Positions 1-9,069 of a DNA stretch of 64,000 bases are shown here, piece by piece. The notes beneath the pieces were generated by a model. That model was not told the DNA's origin and made no database searches. It worked only from the letters and a program-made list of their open reading frames with translations. A program made the position numbers and the translations under genes. This stretch comes from CALOBA01 sp942491465 (GTDB taxonomy: Bacteria; Pseudomonadota; Gammaproteobacteria; Chromatiales; Chromatiaceae). Location of the stretch: positions 62,001 to 126,000 of the forward strand of contig CALOBA010000073.1 of the NCBI GenBank assembly GCA_942491465.1. The letters are read 5' to 3'. The stretch's first letter is position 1; each line of letters starts with the position of its first letter.

Positions 1-21
1 TCGACTCATGTTCGACCAGAC

Positions 22-41
22 CCCGGCGCGTCGGCGCCGGG
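22..41. other. GC-rich hairpin upstream of the YeeE gene
   Basis: A perfect 8-bp inverted repeat (CCCGGCGC / GCGCCGGG) with a 4-base loop lies about 20 bases before the first start codon. No T-run follows, so it is not a clear terminator. It could be the end of an upstream unit or a leader hairpin. Confidence 0.4.
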
Positions 42-60
42 CCAGCCGCGGAGTTCACCG

Positions 61-1461
61 ATGCTGAAGAACCTGATCACCAAACAATGGCCGTTTTGGC
101 TCGGCGGACTGTTCGTCGGCCTGGCCGAGATCCTCTACTACATCCAGTCCGACAACTACGACTTCATCGTCGTCACCACCGGCTTCGCGCAGATGTACGC
201 GGCCAGTGAACAGTTCCTCGGCATCGATTGGGTGGGCCGGGTCTACCAGCCCGGCATCCACTGGACCATCATCGGTGCCATCGTCGGCGCCTTCCTGGTC
301 GGCATCGGCGAGCGCGAAAGCCGTAGCTGGGTCCACTACAACCGGCGCATGCTGCTGCTTGCCTTCATCGGCGGGCTGATGTTCTCGTTCGGCACCCGCA
401 TCGCCGCCGGTTGCACCACGCACCACTTCATCGGCGGCATCCCGTCCATGAGCATCGCCTCCTGGGTAGTGCTGCTGAGCGGCATCCCGTTCGCGTTCCT
501 GGCCTTCAAGATCGCACTGCGCGCCGAGCTTGGCGGCTACTTCCGCCATCAGGAGAGCCGCGAGATTGCCGAGCGTCACGCCGGCGACCCGGACCATGCC
601 AACCCCTGTTGGCGCCCGGACTACCGCCCCTGGCGCGACCCGCTACGGTTGCTGCTGCTGGCCATGCTGCTCGCCTTCCTGGGTGTCCCGCTGGTGTTGG
701 CGCTGTTTGGAGACAGCATCCAGGGCGCCGTCGGCCAGATCGGCTGGGGCCAGGTGGCCGCGCTGGCCATCCCGGGGCTCCTGCTCGGCATCGGCATCGC
801 CAAGTGCGGCTTCGGCACCGAATGCTCGGTCATGGCGCCGGAGTCCGCGTTCATGAGCAAGGAGCAATACTGCGACGACGGCGTTCCGCTCTGCACCTAC
901 CGGATGTTTCGCAGCATGCTGCCGCTGCAGGGCTTTATGGTTGCCATCGTCCTGTTCAACCTGTATATCCTCGGCGCCTGGCTGCTCGGTGCCGGCAGCA
1001 TCCCCAATGCCGCCGGCGACCAGGGCCTGTATTGGGGCCACATCCTCGGCGGCCCGCTGCTGGCCATGGGTGCGGTGTTCATGATCGGCTGCGAGGTCCG
1101 CACCTATGCCCGTCTGGGGCTCGGCTACGCCACCGCCCTGGCGGCACTGCCCGGCTTCTTCATCGGCTACATCCCCTACACCCTGTTCCAGGAGCAGATC
1201 GACAACGCCCTGTTGTCTCACGGCCTCACCGACTACCTGACCATCCCCGAGTGGGCCTCCTACACCCTCGGCGGCGGCGAGGTCGCCTGGAGCATCGGCT
1301 ACAGCCTGGTGCTGATCCTCATCCTGGTGCTGAGCTTCGAGGCCGGCCGCCGCTTCCTCGCCGTGCGTTTGCGCGACCTGCTGGCCAAGAACACCGACGA
1401 GCTCGTGTATGCGCCGGAGCCCGCGTTGCCGAGCGCCGCGTCGGAGTCCGCCGGGGGCTGA
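61..1461 (+). CDS. YeeE/YedE family membrane transporter for a sulfur (or selenium) compound
   Basis: A 466-residue, strongly hydrophobic protein with about ten predicted membrane segments. It carries the hallmarks of the YeeE/YedE (DUF395) family: a GCTTHH motif near residues 117-122, a CGFGTECS motif near 248-255, and a third conserved Cys in IGCEVRTYARLG. In characterised relatives (TsuA) such cysteines line the path for thiosulfate uptake, and other relatives are linked to selenium. The length fits the two-repeat form. A GGAG-like ribosome site lies just before the ATG. The next gene is bchO, so an uptake role in a sulfur-oxidising phototroph is plausible. The exact substrate is inferred. 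Confidence 0.85.
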   Translation: MLKNLITKQWPFWLGGLFVGLAEILYYIQSDNYDFIVVTTGFAQMYAASEQFLGIDWVGRVYQPGIHWTIIGAIVGAFLVGIGERESRSWVHYNRRMLLLAFIGGLMFSFGTRIAAGCTTHHFIGGIPSMSIASWVVLLSGIPFAFLAFKIALRAELGGYFRHQESREIAERHAGDPDHANPCWRPDYRPWRDPLRLLLLAMLLAFLGVPLVLALFGDSIQGAVGQIGWGQVAALAIPGLLLGIGIAKCGFGTECSVMAPESAFMSKEQYCDDGVPLCTYRMFRSMLPLQGFMVAIVLFNLYILGAWLLGAGSIPNAAGDQGLYWGHILGGPLLAMGAVFMIGCEVRTYARLGLGYATALAALPGFFIGYIPYTLFQEQIDNALLSHGLTDYLTIPEWASYTLGGGEVAWSIGYSLVLILILVLSFEAGRRFLAVRLRDLLAKNTDELVYAPEPALPSAASESAGG

Positions 1462-1744
1462 TTGCCGTCCGTCGTCTCGGGTCGGTCCGCCCCCGACGCT
1501 TCGCTCCGAGGCGCCGCCGGCTGCGGATTCGCCGGCTTCGGTCGGCGCCCCGGACCTCAGACCACGACAAGACCGCCACAGGCCGAGCCTCGGTGCATCG
1601 GCGACAGTGCGCGCCCTTCGCGGTATTCAACCTTGGCCGTGTTATGGTTGGTGCCTGTCACCTCATCCCAACCGAAGCCTCACTAGCAGGTTCAGCAACC
1701 GCGCTGCCTAGCATCAACGGTCGAATCCACAACCACACGAAGTC

Positions 1745-2665
1745 ATGTCCAGCCCCTCGGTCCTACACGAAAAGCCCGTCTGGCAGCGCGACGGCATCGA
1801 TTGGCCCAACCGCGAGCTGAGCCGTTTCGTCACGGCCGGCGGCCTGACCTGGCATGTGCAGGAGGGCGGCGCGGGCCCCGGACTGCTGCTGGTGCACGGC
1901 ACCGGCGCGGCCACCCACTCCTGGCTCGGCCTGCTGCCGCTGCTGACCCCGCGCTACCGTGTGGTGGCGATGGACCTGCCGGGGCACGGCTTCACCTCGG
2001 TGCCGGCACCGCGGCAGCTGTCGCTCCCCGGCATGGCTCAAGGCATCGGCGACCTCTGTCGTGCGCTGGCGCTGGAGCCGCAGATCGTCGTCGGTCAGTC
2101 CGCCGGTGCCGCCATCGCCGCGCGGATGTGCCTCGACGGCCTGATCGAGCCCGAGGTCCTGGTCAGTCTCAGCGGGGCCCTGCTGCCGCTGCGCGGGCTG
2201 GCCGCGACCTGGTTCAAGCCGGCGGCGCGGTTCACCGCCCGCGGCTCCTGGCTGCCGCGCTTCTTCGCCGCAGGTGCCCGCAGGGACCCGCGCAGCATCG
2301 ATCGCATGGTGGCCTCCACCGGTTCGCGCCTGCCGCCGGAGCAGGTCGCGCGCTACCGGATGCTGATCAGCCACCCCGGCCACCTGTCCGCGGCCCTGAA
2401 CATGATGGCCAACTGGGACCTGCAGCCCCTGCGCCGCGACCTGCCCGCGCTCAAGCCACAGCTGGTGCTCGCCGCCTTCGCCAACGATAAGACCGTCCCG
2501 CCGGCCGAGGCTGAGCGCACCCGCATCCTGGTGCCGAGCGCCGCGCTTCGCCGCTTCGACCGACTCGGCCACCTGGCCCACGAAGAAGACCCGCAGACCG
2601 TGGCGCGGCTGATCTTCGAGGTCGCCGACGGTGCGCGATCGGCATCGCGCTCTCCCAAATACTGA
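1745..2665 (+). CDS. bchO: alpha/beta hydrolase BchO, putative magnesium-chelatase accessory protein
   Basis: A 306-residue alpha/beta hydrolase. The oxyanion motif HGTGA is near residue 51, the nucleophile elbow GQSAGAA near 117-123, a candidate acid Asp in FANDKTVP near 245, and the His in RLGHLAHEE near 277. The N-terminal block (WPNRE...FVTAGGLTWHVQ) and MDLPGHG strongly resemble BchO, which accompanies the BchID magnesium chelatase in bacteriochlorophyll synthesis. Its biochemical role is not well defined even in known phototrophs. No other bch gene is in the window, so it sits apart from the main photosynthesis cluster. The start is the only ATG matching the family N-terminus. A palindromic MITE begins 4 bases after the stop. 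Confidence 0.85.
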   Translation: MSSPSVLHEKPVWQRDGIDWPNRELSRFVTAGGLTWHVQEGGAGPGLLLVHGTGAATHSWLGLLPLLTPRYRVVAMDLPGHGFTSVPAPRQLSLPGMAQGIGDLCRALALEPQIVVGQSAGAAIAARMCLDGLIEPEVLVSLSGALLPLRGLAATWFKPAARFTARGSWLPRFFAAGARRDPRSIDRMVASTGSRLPPEQVARYRMLISHPGHLSAALNMMANWDLQPLRRDLPALKPQLVLAAFANDKTVPPAEAERTRILVPSAALRRFDRLGHLAHEEDPQTVARLIFEVADGARSASRSPKY

Positions 2666-2669
2666 TTTC

Positions 2670-2824
2670 CTAGTGCACCGCTGCGGAAGTCCCAAGACCG
2701 CCGGCATGCCCAATTGGCGCTGTGGGAGCGACTTGCAGTCGCGACATCCGCGTCGCGGCGGTCGCGATTGCAAATCGCTCCCACAGCTGCGGGCGGTCTC
2801 GGAATTTTCGCGGCAAAGCACTAG
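2670..2824 (+). mobile_element. Palindromic REP-type MITE, copy A
   Basis: About 155 bp bounded by inverted ends CTAGTGC / GCACTAG. The core is an imperfect palindrome of REP-like sequence (GTGGGAGCGACTTGCAGTCG and its inverse near ATTGCAAATCGCTCCCAC). Two further copies lie at 8823-8977 (inverted) and 25618-25760. It sits between the bchO stop and the msrA stop, only 2 bases from the latter. Confidence 0.85.
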
Positions 2825-2826
2825 GG

Positions 2827-3481
2827 CTATCCCGTGGCGGTTTCCGCGGTGGGGTAGGGCACCCCGCAGCCGCCATGGCCGCAGTAGCCGCCGGGGTTCT
2901 TCGACAGGTACTGCTGGTGGGCGTCCTCGGCGTAGTAAAAGGTTGGTGCCGGGCAGGATCTCGGTGGTGATGGAGCCGCCGCCGGCCTGGTCGATGGCCG
3001 ACTGGTAGCGCGCCTCGCTGGCCTTGGCGGCGGCGAGCTGGGCGTCGTCGAAGCCGTAGATGCCGGAGCGGTATTGGGTGCCGACGTCGTTGCCCTGGCG
3101 CATGCCCTGGGTCGGGTCGTGGGCCTCCCAGAAGCCGGCCAGCAGGGTCTCGTAGTCGACCTGGCTCGGGTCGAAGACCACCAGCACCACCTCGTTGTGA
3201 CCGGTGAGGCCGGTGCAGACCTCCTGGTAGGTCGGATTCGGCGTCAGCCCGCCGGCGTAGCCCACCGCGGTGCTGTAGACGCCCGGCAGCTGCCAGAACG
3301 CCTTCTCCGCGCCCCAGAAGCAGCCGAGGCCGAACATGGCCTGCTGCATGCCCGGCGGAAACGGCGGCTGGATCGGGTTGGCGTTGACATGATGGCGATT
3401 GGCGACCGGCATCGGCGCGTCGCGCCCGGGCAGGGCCTTGTCCTTGGTGGGCAGCTGGGTCTTGTTGCGGAAAAAGTGCAT
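2827..3481 (-). pseudogene. msrA: Peptide methionine sulfoxide reductase MsrA, frameshifted
   Basis: Read on the minus strand from ATG at 3481, the protein shows the MsrA active-site motif GLGCFWGAEKAF, then AVGYAGG, GHNEVV and FWEAHDPTQGMRQGNDVGTQ, all diagnostic. After EILPG the frame breaks. One extra C in the run at about 2951-2953 shifts the frame, and the expected tail (PTFYYAED...HQQYLSKNPGGYCGH) continues in the next frame to a TAG at 2827-2829. So a nearly complete gene of about 216 codons carries one 1-base insertion near its 3' third. The catalytic Cys lies before the break and the resolving Cys region after it. It may be a recent pseudogene or a single-base assembly error. MsrA repairs oxidised methionine in the cytoplasm. 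Confidence 0.85.
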
Positions 3482-3744
3482 ATCTGGGCTCCAGCGGACG
3501 GGGCCGCGAGGATGGAGAGTGGGTGATTCGGGCGCCGGTAGGCCCAGCGTGTTGACGCGCGCCGACCATGCCGCCGCTGGCGCTGGCGACAAACGCGCCG
3601 TCCCCGCGAAACAGTGAGGCCAACCCGCGATCAACCAAGTCGCCGGGTGTTTTCTCGTCGGCGAATGTCCTTGGGCGTTGACGCCGACGCGCTTCCCCCT
3701 TAGCGTGTCGCACCTTCCGCAGAGACCCGACTCCGCAAGCCCCG

Positions 3745-4995
3745 ATGACCGACGCCCCCAGCCAATCCGGACCCCATGCCCTGCGCATGGACGGCATCGC
3801 CCCGTTCCATGTGATGGCGTTGCTGGCCCGTGCCCAGGCGCTGGAGGCTGCCGGGCGCTCGATCATCCATATGGAGGTCGGCGAGCCGGACTTCCCGACC
3901 CCGGCGCCGATCATGGCCGCCGGCATGCAGGCCCTGGGCGACGGACAGACCCGCTATACCCCGGCGGCGGGGCTCCCAGCCCTGCGCGAGGCGGTTGCCC
4001 GACATTACCGCGACGGCCACGGCCTGGATCTGCCGGCCGAGCGGGTGCTGATCACCCCGGGGGCCTCGGGGGCGTTGCAGCTGGCCATCGCGGTGCTGGT
4101 CGACCCCGGCCGGGAGGTCCTGATGGCCGACCCCGGCTATCCCTGCAACCGCCACTTCGTGCGCATGCTCAACGCTCGGCCCGTGCCCATCCCGGTGGGC
4201 GCCGAGACCGGCTACCAGCTCACCCCCGAACTGGTGGAGCGGCATTGGGGCGAGCGCACGGCGGCCGTGATCCTGGCCTCGCCATCGAACCCGACCGGCA
4301 CCCTGTTGCCGGTTCCGGCCCTGCGCGGCATCATCGAGCTGGTCGCCGAGCGCGGCGGCCGGGTGATCATGGACGAGATCTACCAGGGCCTGGTCTACGA
4401 CGGTCCGAGCCGGACCGCGCTGGCCCTCTCTGCCGAGGTCTTCGTCGTCAACAGCTTCTCGAAATACTACGGCATGACCGGCTGGCGGCTCGGCTGGCTG
4501 GTGGCGCCGCCGGCCTACCTGGATGACCTGGAGCGGCTCGCCCAGAACATCTTCCTGGCACCGTCCACACCGGCCCAGCATGCCGCGCTGGCGGCCTTCC
4601 GCCCGGAGACCGAGCTGATCCTGCGCGAGCGCCGCGACATCCTGCGCGGGCGCCGGGACTTTCTGCTGCCGGAATTGCGCGCGCTGGGCTTTCGCATCCC
4701 CGTGCAGCCCGAGGGGGCCTTTTATGTCTACGCCGACTGCTCCAGATTCTCCACCGACAGTCGCGACCTTGCCGGTCGGCTGCTGGAGGACGCCGGCGTC
4801 GCCATCACCCCCGGCATCGACTTCGGCGACCATCGTGCCGACGCCCATGTCCGCTTCGCCTACACCGCGGAGATCCCCCGGCTGGCCGAGGCGCTGGTGC
4901 GGCTACGGCGGTTTCTGGAGGACTTCGATGGGACCTCCGGCGTCGGCCGACAGAGCGGTCGACACCGGGGAGCACTCTCGACCAACCCCGAGTAA
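3745..4995 (+). CDS. PLP-dependent aminotransferase, class I/II
   Basis: A 416-residue fold-type I aminotransferase. EVGEPDFPTP near the N-terminus, RYTPAAGLPALREA, SPSNPTGTL, the cofactor-binding DEIYQGLVY, and the Schiff-base lysine in NSFSKYYGMTGWR near residue 240 are all present. RFAYTAEI supplies the usual C-terminal Arg that binds the substrate carboxylate. The family covers aspartate, alanine and aromatic aminotransferases, and the substrate cannot be decided from sequence. It is transcribed divergently from msrA across a roughly 260-bp gap. The last 20 or so residues are a weakly conserved tail. Confidence 0.88.
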   Translation: MTDAPSQSGPHALRMDGIAPFHVMALLARAQALEAAGRSIIHMEVGEPDFPTPAPIMAAGMQALGDGQTRYTPAAGLPALREAVARHYRDGHGLDLPAERVLITPGASGALQLAIAVLVDPGREVLMADPGYPCNRHFVRMLNARPVPIPVGAETGYQLTPELVERHWGERTAAVILASPSNPTGTLLPVPALRGIIELVAERGGRVIMDEIYQGLVYDGPSRTALALSAEVFVVNSFSKYYGMTGWRLGWLVAPPAYLDDLERLAQNIFLAPSTPAQHAALAAFRPETELILRERRDILRGRRDFLLPELRALGFRIPVQPEGAFYVYADCSRFSTDSRDLAGRLLEDAGVAITPGIDFGDHRADAHVRFAYTAEIPRLAEALVRLRRFLEDFDGTSGVGRQSGRHRGALSTNPE

Positions 4996-5014
4996 TTTTT
5001 TGTGTAGCGCCGTC

Positions 5015-5039
5015 GGTGGATGCGCTGCGCTTATCCACC
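5015..5039. repeat. Short inverted repeat after the aminotransferase gene
   Basis: GGTGGAT and ATCCACC form a 7-bp stem around a GC-rich loop 20 bases after the stop of the preceding gene. It resembles a dispersed REP-like palindrome more than a terminator, because no T-run follows. Confidence 0.4.
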
Positions 5040-5099
5040 CTACATCCCTTGTGTTTCAGTTGTTTTTGAATCGTTACTAACCAAGCCAACCGAGCCTTC

Positions 5100-7706
5100 A
5101 TGTCGAAGAAACCAAGAAAACGCAAGCCACGGGCCGGCGACGCCAAGGCGCTCTCGGCCGAGGAGCTGGAGCGCAACGCCCAAGACGCCTTGGTCCAAGG
5201 GCGCTGGCGCGATGCCATCGACGGCTTCAAGACGCTGCTCAAGCAAGAGCCGCGCGCAGCCTGGCAGACCGCGCTGGCCGACGCCTACGCCGGTCGTGCG
5301 GGGGAGCTGAGCGCCAAGGGCATGCACAAGGAGGCCCTGGCCATCTGGGAGAACCGCGCCGCGCTGCGGCCCGATGCCCCGCCAACGCCGGAGCATGCGG
5401 CGCTGCTGGTGCGGCTCGGGCGTCCACAGGCGTTGCTCGGCCTGCTCGGCGAGGCCGATTCGCCGCTGCCGAAGGACCAGCAACAGGCGCTGCGTGCCCA
5501 GCTTGCGGCGAGGGTGCTGGGCGGCGATCGGTCGCTGCTGGCCGAGCTGCCCGAGGACGAGCCGGTCCGCAACCATGCCGAGGCCGCGCTCGCCGCGCTG
5601 GGGGCCTACTGCGACGGCGATGACGACGCCCTCGGCGGCGCCCTCGCGCAGATCCCGTTCCGCTCCCCGTACCGCGACTTCGCCCAGCTGCTGAAGGCCC
5701 TGCTGCGGCACGCCGAGGCGCCGAACGAGGCGCAGGCGCTGCTCGCGCGCATCGATGCGGGCTCGCCGTTCGCGGCGCTGAAGCGGGCCGCCGAGCTCGG
5801 CCTAGGCGGCGATGACGCGCTGCTTGCCGCGGCCGGCTCCGCCTCCGAGCCCGAGCTGCGCGTGGCCTGTGCGTTGCGCGGCTGGCCGCCGGAACGGCTC
5901 GCGGTGCTGCAGGATCTGCGCCGTCTGGGCGGCGATCCGTCGCCGAAGGACCTGCTGCGCCTGCTGCAGCGCCACGCCAAGGTCGTCGGCACCGACTGGG
6001 CGCGGCGCATGTCTTTGCCCTTGGTCGCTCAGGGCGGCAGCGATGGCGTCCATTGGCTGAGTGCCGCCGGTGGCGCCCGGCTCAACCTCAAAGAGCAGGC
6101 CCTGGTCGCCGCCTGGCGGGCCGAGGGCGATCGTGATCTGTGGGAGGTTCAATGGTGGTGGAATAACCACGCCGAGCTGCTCGCGACGGAGCTGAAGGGC
6201 CCCGGGGACCCGGATCAGCGCCTGCGCATCGCCCTGATGCTGCGTCGCTGCGATGCGCAGTTCGATCTGCTCGACCAGCCCGAGGAGGAACTCGGCGAGG
6301 CGAGCGAGGTCGCGGCCGAAGACCTGTTGCACAGCCTGCGCTGGGACCCGGACGATCAGGCCACCTACCTGCGCCTGATCCGCTGGTACTGCCAACTGAA
6401 CGACCTAAAGGGCGCCCGCCGGGTGCTGGCCCAGGCGCAGGAGCGCTGGCCCGAGGCCATGGCGGTGCTGGAGGCGGCGATGGACGTCGCCCTGGAAGGC
6501 GGCGCCTTCAAGAAGGCGGCCGGGCTGGCCCGGCGCATTCTCGGCATCGATCCCATCAACAGCGGCGTGCGTCGCAGGCTTGTGGACTCCCATCTGGCCC
6601 ATGCCCGCAAGCAGATCCTCAAGTCGCGCGTCGACCTCGGCCGCAAGGAGCTGCTCGCGGCGCTCGACTGGACCCGAGACGAGGCGACCGGCGCGCGGCT
6701 TCGCCTGGGCCTAGCGATCTTGGACCTCGGTAAGGGCGATAAGCCGGCGATCGAGCGGCTGCGCGAGCGCTATGCGGTCAAATCGCCGCCCCTGAGGGAC
6801 CGTATCGAGCTGATGCTTGCCGCCGACGACGTCTGCATGCGACCGGACTATCTGGCGCGCAAGCTGGGGCTGAAGAAGCCCAAGCTGGCGGGGCGCGACG
6901 ATCTGCTGGCGAGCCTTGCGCAGCTACGCGCCGCCTTCGACCAAGACCGCCGCCAGTCCAGCAAAGATACCGATCGGATGCTGACCGATGCCTTGCTCAA
7001 AGCCCCCTGGCGCGCGTTGTCCCGGGCCGAGCTGGAGACCGCCTGCGACACCCTCGATCGCTGGCAGCTGCATCAGGTGCGCGAGCGCGCCGCCGGCGAC
7101 GCCCTGAAGCGATGGCCGGGGGCGCCGATCTTCGAATTTCACCGCTTTGAAGGCCGCTACCCCCGCGGCTTCGACTACCGCACCATGGGCGATCTCGATC
7201 GGCTGCGCTCGGCCTGGTCGCGGGCGCGGGCCGACGGCGATATGCGCACGGCTACCCGTATCGAGCGGGTGCTGCCCATGGCCCTGGGGTTCAGCGGCAT
7301 GCCCGCGCCCTTCCCGTCGCCATCGATGCTGCTCGATGACGAGGACGACGACCTCGACGACTTCGACGACTTCGACGACATCGGTCTGGAGGGCGTCGAC
7401 GAGCGGCTCGATGCGCTGCTCGACGTCGCCGAGCAGGTTGGTCTGGTGGCCGCGCTGGAGGCGATTGGCGTGCCGCGCGAAGTGCTCCAGGCCGCGAGGG
7501 AGATGGAGCGCGAGCTCGGCCGCGAAGGCGCCTTGGACATGTTCAGCGCCTACATGGAGCAGATCGGCGGCCTCGACCTGGGCGGCGGCTTGCCGTTGCC
7601 GCCGAGCCTGCCGCCAGCGCGCAAGCCGGCCAAGCCGGCCAAGGAGTCGGCGCCGGCGAAGCCGAGCGACGACGACGATGATCCGCAGCAACTGGAGTTG
7701 TTCTGA
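5100..7706 (+). CDS. Large TPR-like protein, first gene of an Hsp70 co-chaperone module
   Basis: An 868-residue soluble protein with no recognised catalytic motif. A basic N-terminus (KKPRKRKPR) precedes helical repeats that read as TPR-like, for example ALVQGRWRDAIDGFKTLL near residues 30-47 and LKGARRVLAQAQERWPEA near 440-457. Near residues 742-760 is a highly acidic tract (DDEDDDLDDFDDFDDIG). The C-terminus is Lys/Ala/Pro-rich and ends in an Asp run and PQQLELF. The stop overlaps the start of the J-like gene (TGATG), so the two are translationally coupled. Family knowledge: TPR proteins often bind Hsp70/Hsp90 partners. That this one is a client adaptor or co-chaperone is inferred from its neighbours. 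Confidence 0.6.
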   Translation: MSKKPRKRKPRAGDAKALSAEELERNAQDALVQGRWRDAIDGFKTLLKQEPRAAWQTALADAYAGRAGELSAKGMHKEALAIWENRAALRPDAPPTPEHAALLVRLGRPQALLGLLGEADSPLPKDQQQALRAQLAARVLGGDRSLLAELPEDEPVRNHAEAALAALGAYCDGDDDALGGALAQIPFRSPYRDFAQLLKALLRHAEAPNEAQALLARIDAGSPFAALKRAAELGLGGDDALLAAAGSASEPELRVACALRGWPPERLAVLQDLRRLGGDPSPKDLLRLLQRHAKVVGTDWARRMSLPLVAQGGSDGVHWLSAAGGARLNLKEQALVAAWRAEGDRDLWEVQWWWNNHAELLATELKGPGDPDQRLRIALMLRRCDAQFDLLDQPEEELGEASEVAAEDLLHSLRWDPDDQATYLRLIRWYCQLNDLKGARRVLAQAQERWPEAMAVLEAAMDVALEGGAFKKAAGLARRILGIDPINSGVRRRLVDSHLAHARKQILKSRVDLGRKELLAALDWTRDEATGARLRLGLAILDLGKGDKPAIERLRERYAVKSPPLRDRIELMLAADDVCMRPDYLARKLGLKKPKLAGRDDLLASLAQLRAAFDQDRRQSSKDTDRMLTDALLKAPWRALSRAELETACDTLDRWQLHQVRERAAGDALKRWPGAPIFEFHRFEGRYPRGFDYRTMGDLDRLRSAWSRARADGDMRTATRIERVLPMALGFSGMPAPFPSPSMLLDDEDDDLDDFDDFDDIGLEGVDERLDALLDVAEQVGLVAALEAIGVPREVLQAAREMERELGREGALDMFSAYMEQIGGLDLGGGLPLPPSLPPARKPAKPAKESAPAKPSDDDDDPQQLELF

Positions 7707-7999
7707 TGTCCGACCCCTATCTGATCCTCGGCATCGACCGCGATGCCGACGACGCCGCCGTGGAGCGCGCCTATGTGGAGGCGGTCAAGCGTTGTCCGCC
7801 GGAGCGCGACGCCGAGCGTTTCAATGCCATCCGCCAGGCCCATGAGCAGCTGCGCACCCGTCGTGACCGGCTGGCCCAAGCGCTGTTCGATCGCAGCCCG
7901 CCGCGGCCGGCGGATATCCTGGCCAAGGCGGGGCCGACCGGCGCGCCGGGCCGGCCCGATCGCGCCCTGATCGAATCCCTGCTGCGGGGTGAGCACTGA
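7706..7999 (+). CDS. J-domain-like protein lacking the HPD motif
   Basis: A 97-residue protein that aligns by eye with a J domain. DPYLILGIDRDADDAAVERAY matches helix I and the start of helix II, and FNAIRQAHEQLRTRRDRLAQALFD matches helices III and IV. Where a DnaJ protein has HPD, this one has CPPERD, so the loop that stimulates Hsp70 ATPase is not canonical. Both ends overlap neighbours by TGATG junctions (7704-7708 and 7997-8001). It may recruit Hsp70 without stimulating it, like other J-like proteins, or use a different contact. The role is inferred. Confidence 0.65.
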   Translation: MSDPYLILGIDRDADDAAVERAYVEAVKRCPPERDAERFNAIRQAHEQLRTRRDRLAQALFDRSPPRPADILAKAGPTGAPGRPDRALIESLLRGEH

Positions 8000-8661
8000 T
8001 GGACGAGGCCACCAAGGAGGCGCTGACGGCCCGCTTTCGTGCCTACCTCGATCAGCCCGAGGACGAGGTGGCGGGGGCTGCCGATGATCGTGCCGAGCCG
8101 GCCCCGGACCTGTTCACGCTGCTCGCCGAGCTGGCGGCACTGAAGAACGAGGTCAAGCTCGAATCGCGCCAGGTCAAGACCGCGCTGGACCAGTTTCGGG
8201 AGCTGTTCGACAGTCTGCGCGAGAGCCAAGGCCGTCTCGCCGACGAGCAGCAGCAGCGCTGCGACCAGGCCCGCGCCGCCGACCGGCGCGACGGCCGGGA
8301 CCTGCTGCTGGAACTGCTCGATCTGCGCGACCGCATCCAGGCCGGCGCAGACCAGGCCGCGCGCTTTCGCCCGGGCTGGTTCAGCCGTCGGCGTCGCGCG
8401 CCGATGCTGATCGCCGGCCTGGCCGACGGCATGGCCTTGAACCTGCGCCGGCTCGACGAGATCCTCGCCCGCCGCGGCGTGCGTCCGCTGTCCGCCGTCG
8501 GCCGAGCCTTCGACCCGCACCGCATGCACGCCGCCGAGCTGAGCAGTGACCCCGAGCGCCCCAACGGCCAGGTCGTTGCCGAGTTGCGTCCCGGCTGGCT
8601 GCTCGACGACGAACTGCTGCGGGCCGCCGAGGTGGTGGTCAATCGTTGCGAGCCGACTTAA
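7999..8661 (+). CDS. GrpE-like nucleotide exchange factor
   Basis: A 220-residue protein with the GrpE plan: an acidic N-terminal stretch, a long helix likely to form a coiled coil (LFTLLAELAALKNEVKLESR through about residue 90), a Arg-rich middle, and a C-terminal segment GWLLDDELLRAAEVVVNR. That segment resembles the GrpE beta domain signature (GY...R.LRPA.V.V). GrpE releases ADP from DnaK-type Hsp70s. Its start overlaps the stop of the J-like gene, so it is in the same operon. The Hsp70 gene follows after a 408-bp gap filled by a microsatellite and a MITE. Confidence 0.65.
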   Translation: MDEATKEALTARFRAYLDQPEDEVAGAADDRAEPAPDLFTLLAELAALKNEVKLESRQVKTALDQFRELFDSLRESQGRLADEQQQRCDQARAADRRDGRDLLLELLDLRDRIQAGADQAARFRPGWFSRRRRAPMLIAGLADGMALNLRRLDEILARRGVRPLSAVGRAFDPHRMHAAELSSDPERPNGQVVAELRPGWLLDDELLRAAEVVVNRCEPT

Positions 8662-8727
8662 GCGGGGCGACGGGAGTCGGCTTCGGTCGCTGTCGTGGTC
8701 GCCATCGCAGACAGGCTTGATTACGAA

Positions 8728-8818
<91 letters not shown>

Positions 8819-8822
8819 CGGC

Positions 8823-8977
8823 CTAGTGCTTTGCCGCGAAAATTCCGAGACCGCCCGCAGCTGTGGGAGCGATTTGCAATCGCGACCGCCGCGACGCGGA
8901 AGTCGCGACTGCAAGTCGCTCCCACAGCGCCAATTGGGCATGCCGGCGGTCTTGGGACTTCCGCAGCGGTGCACTAG
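8823..8977 (-). mobile_element. Palindromic REP-type MITE, copy B
   Basis: The same 155-bp element as at 2670-2824, in the opposite orientation, with identical CTAGTGC / GCACTAG ends and REP-like core. It is inserted between the GrpE-like and Hsp70 genes of one apparent operon. Confidence 0.85.
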
Positions 8978-9069
8978 CGTCATCTGCCCCGCTGCAATCG
9001 GTTTTTTTCCACTCGGACCCCAACCCCGACCTGCGCCTTCACCAAGATCCCAAGGAGATCCAAACCATC

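Noticed and set aside
1763..3634. A single 623-residue minus-strand protein covering msrA and bchO
   Set aside because: Only its first part is MsrA; the rest is out-of-frame MITE and antisense bchO sequence after the frameshift.
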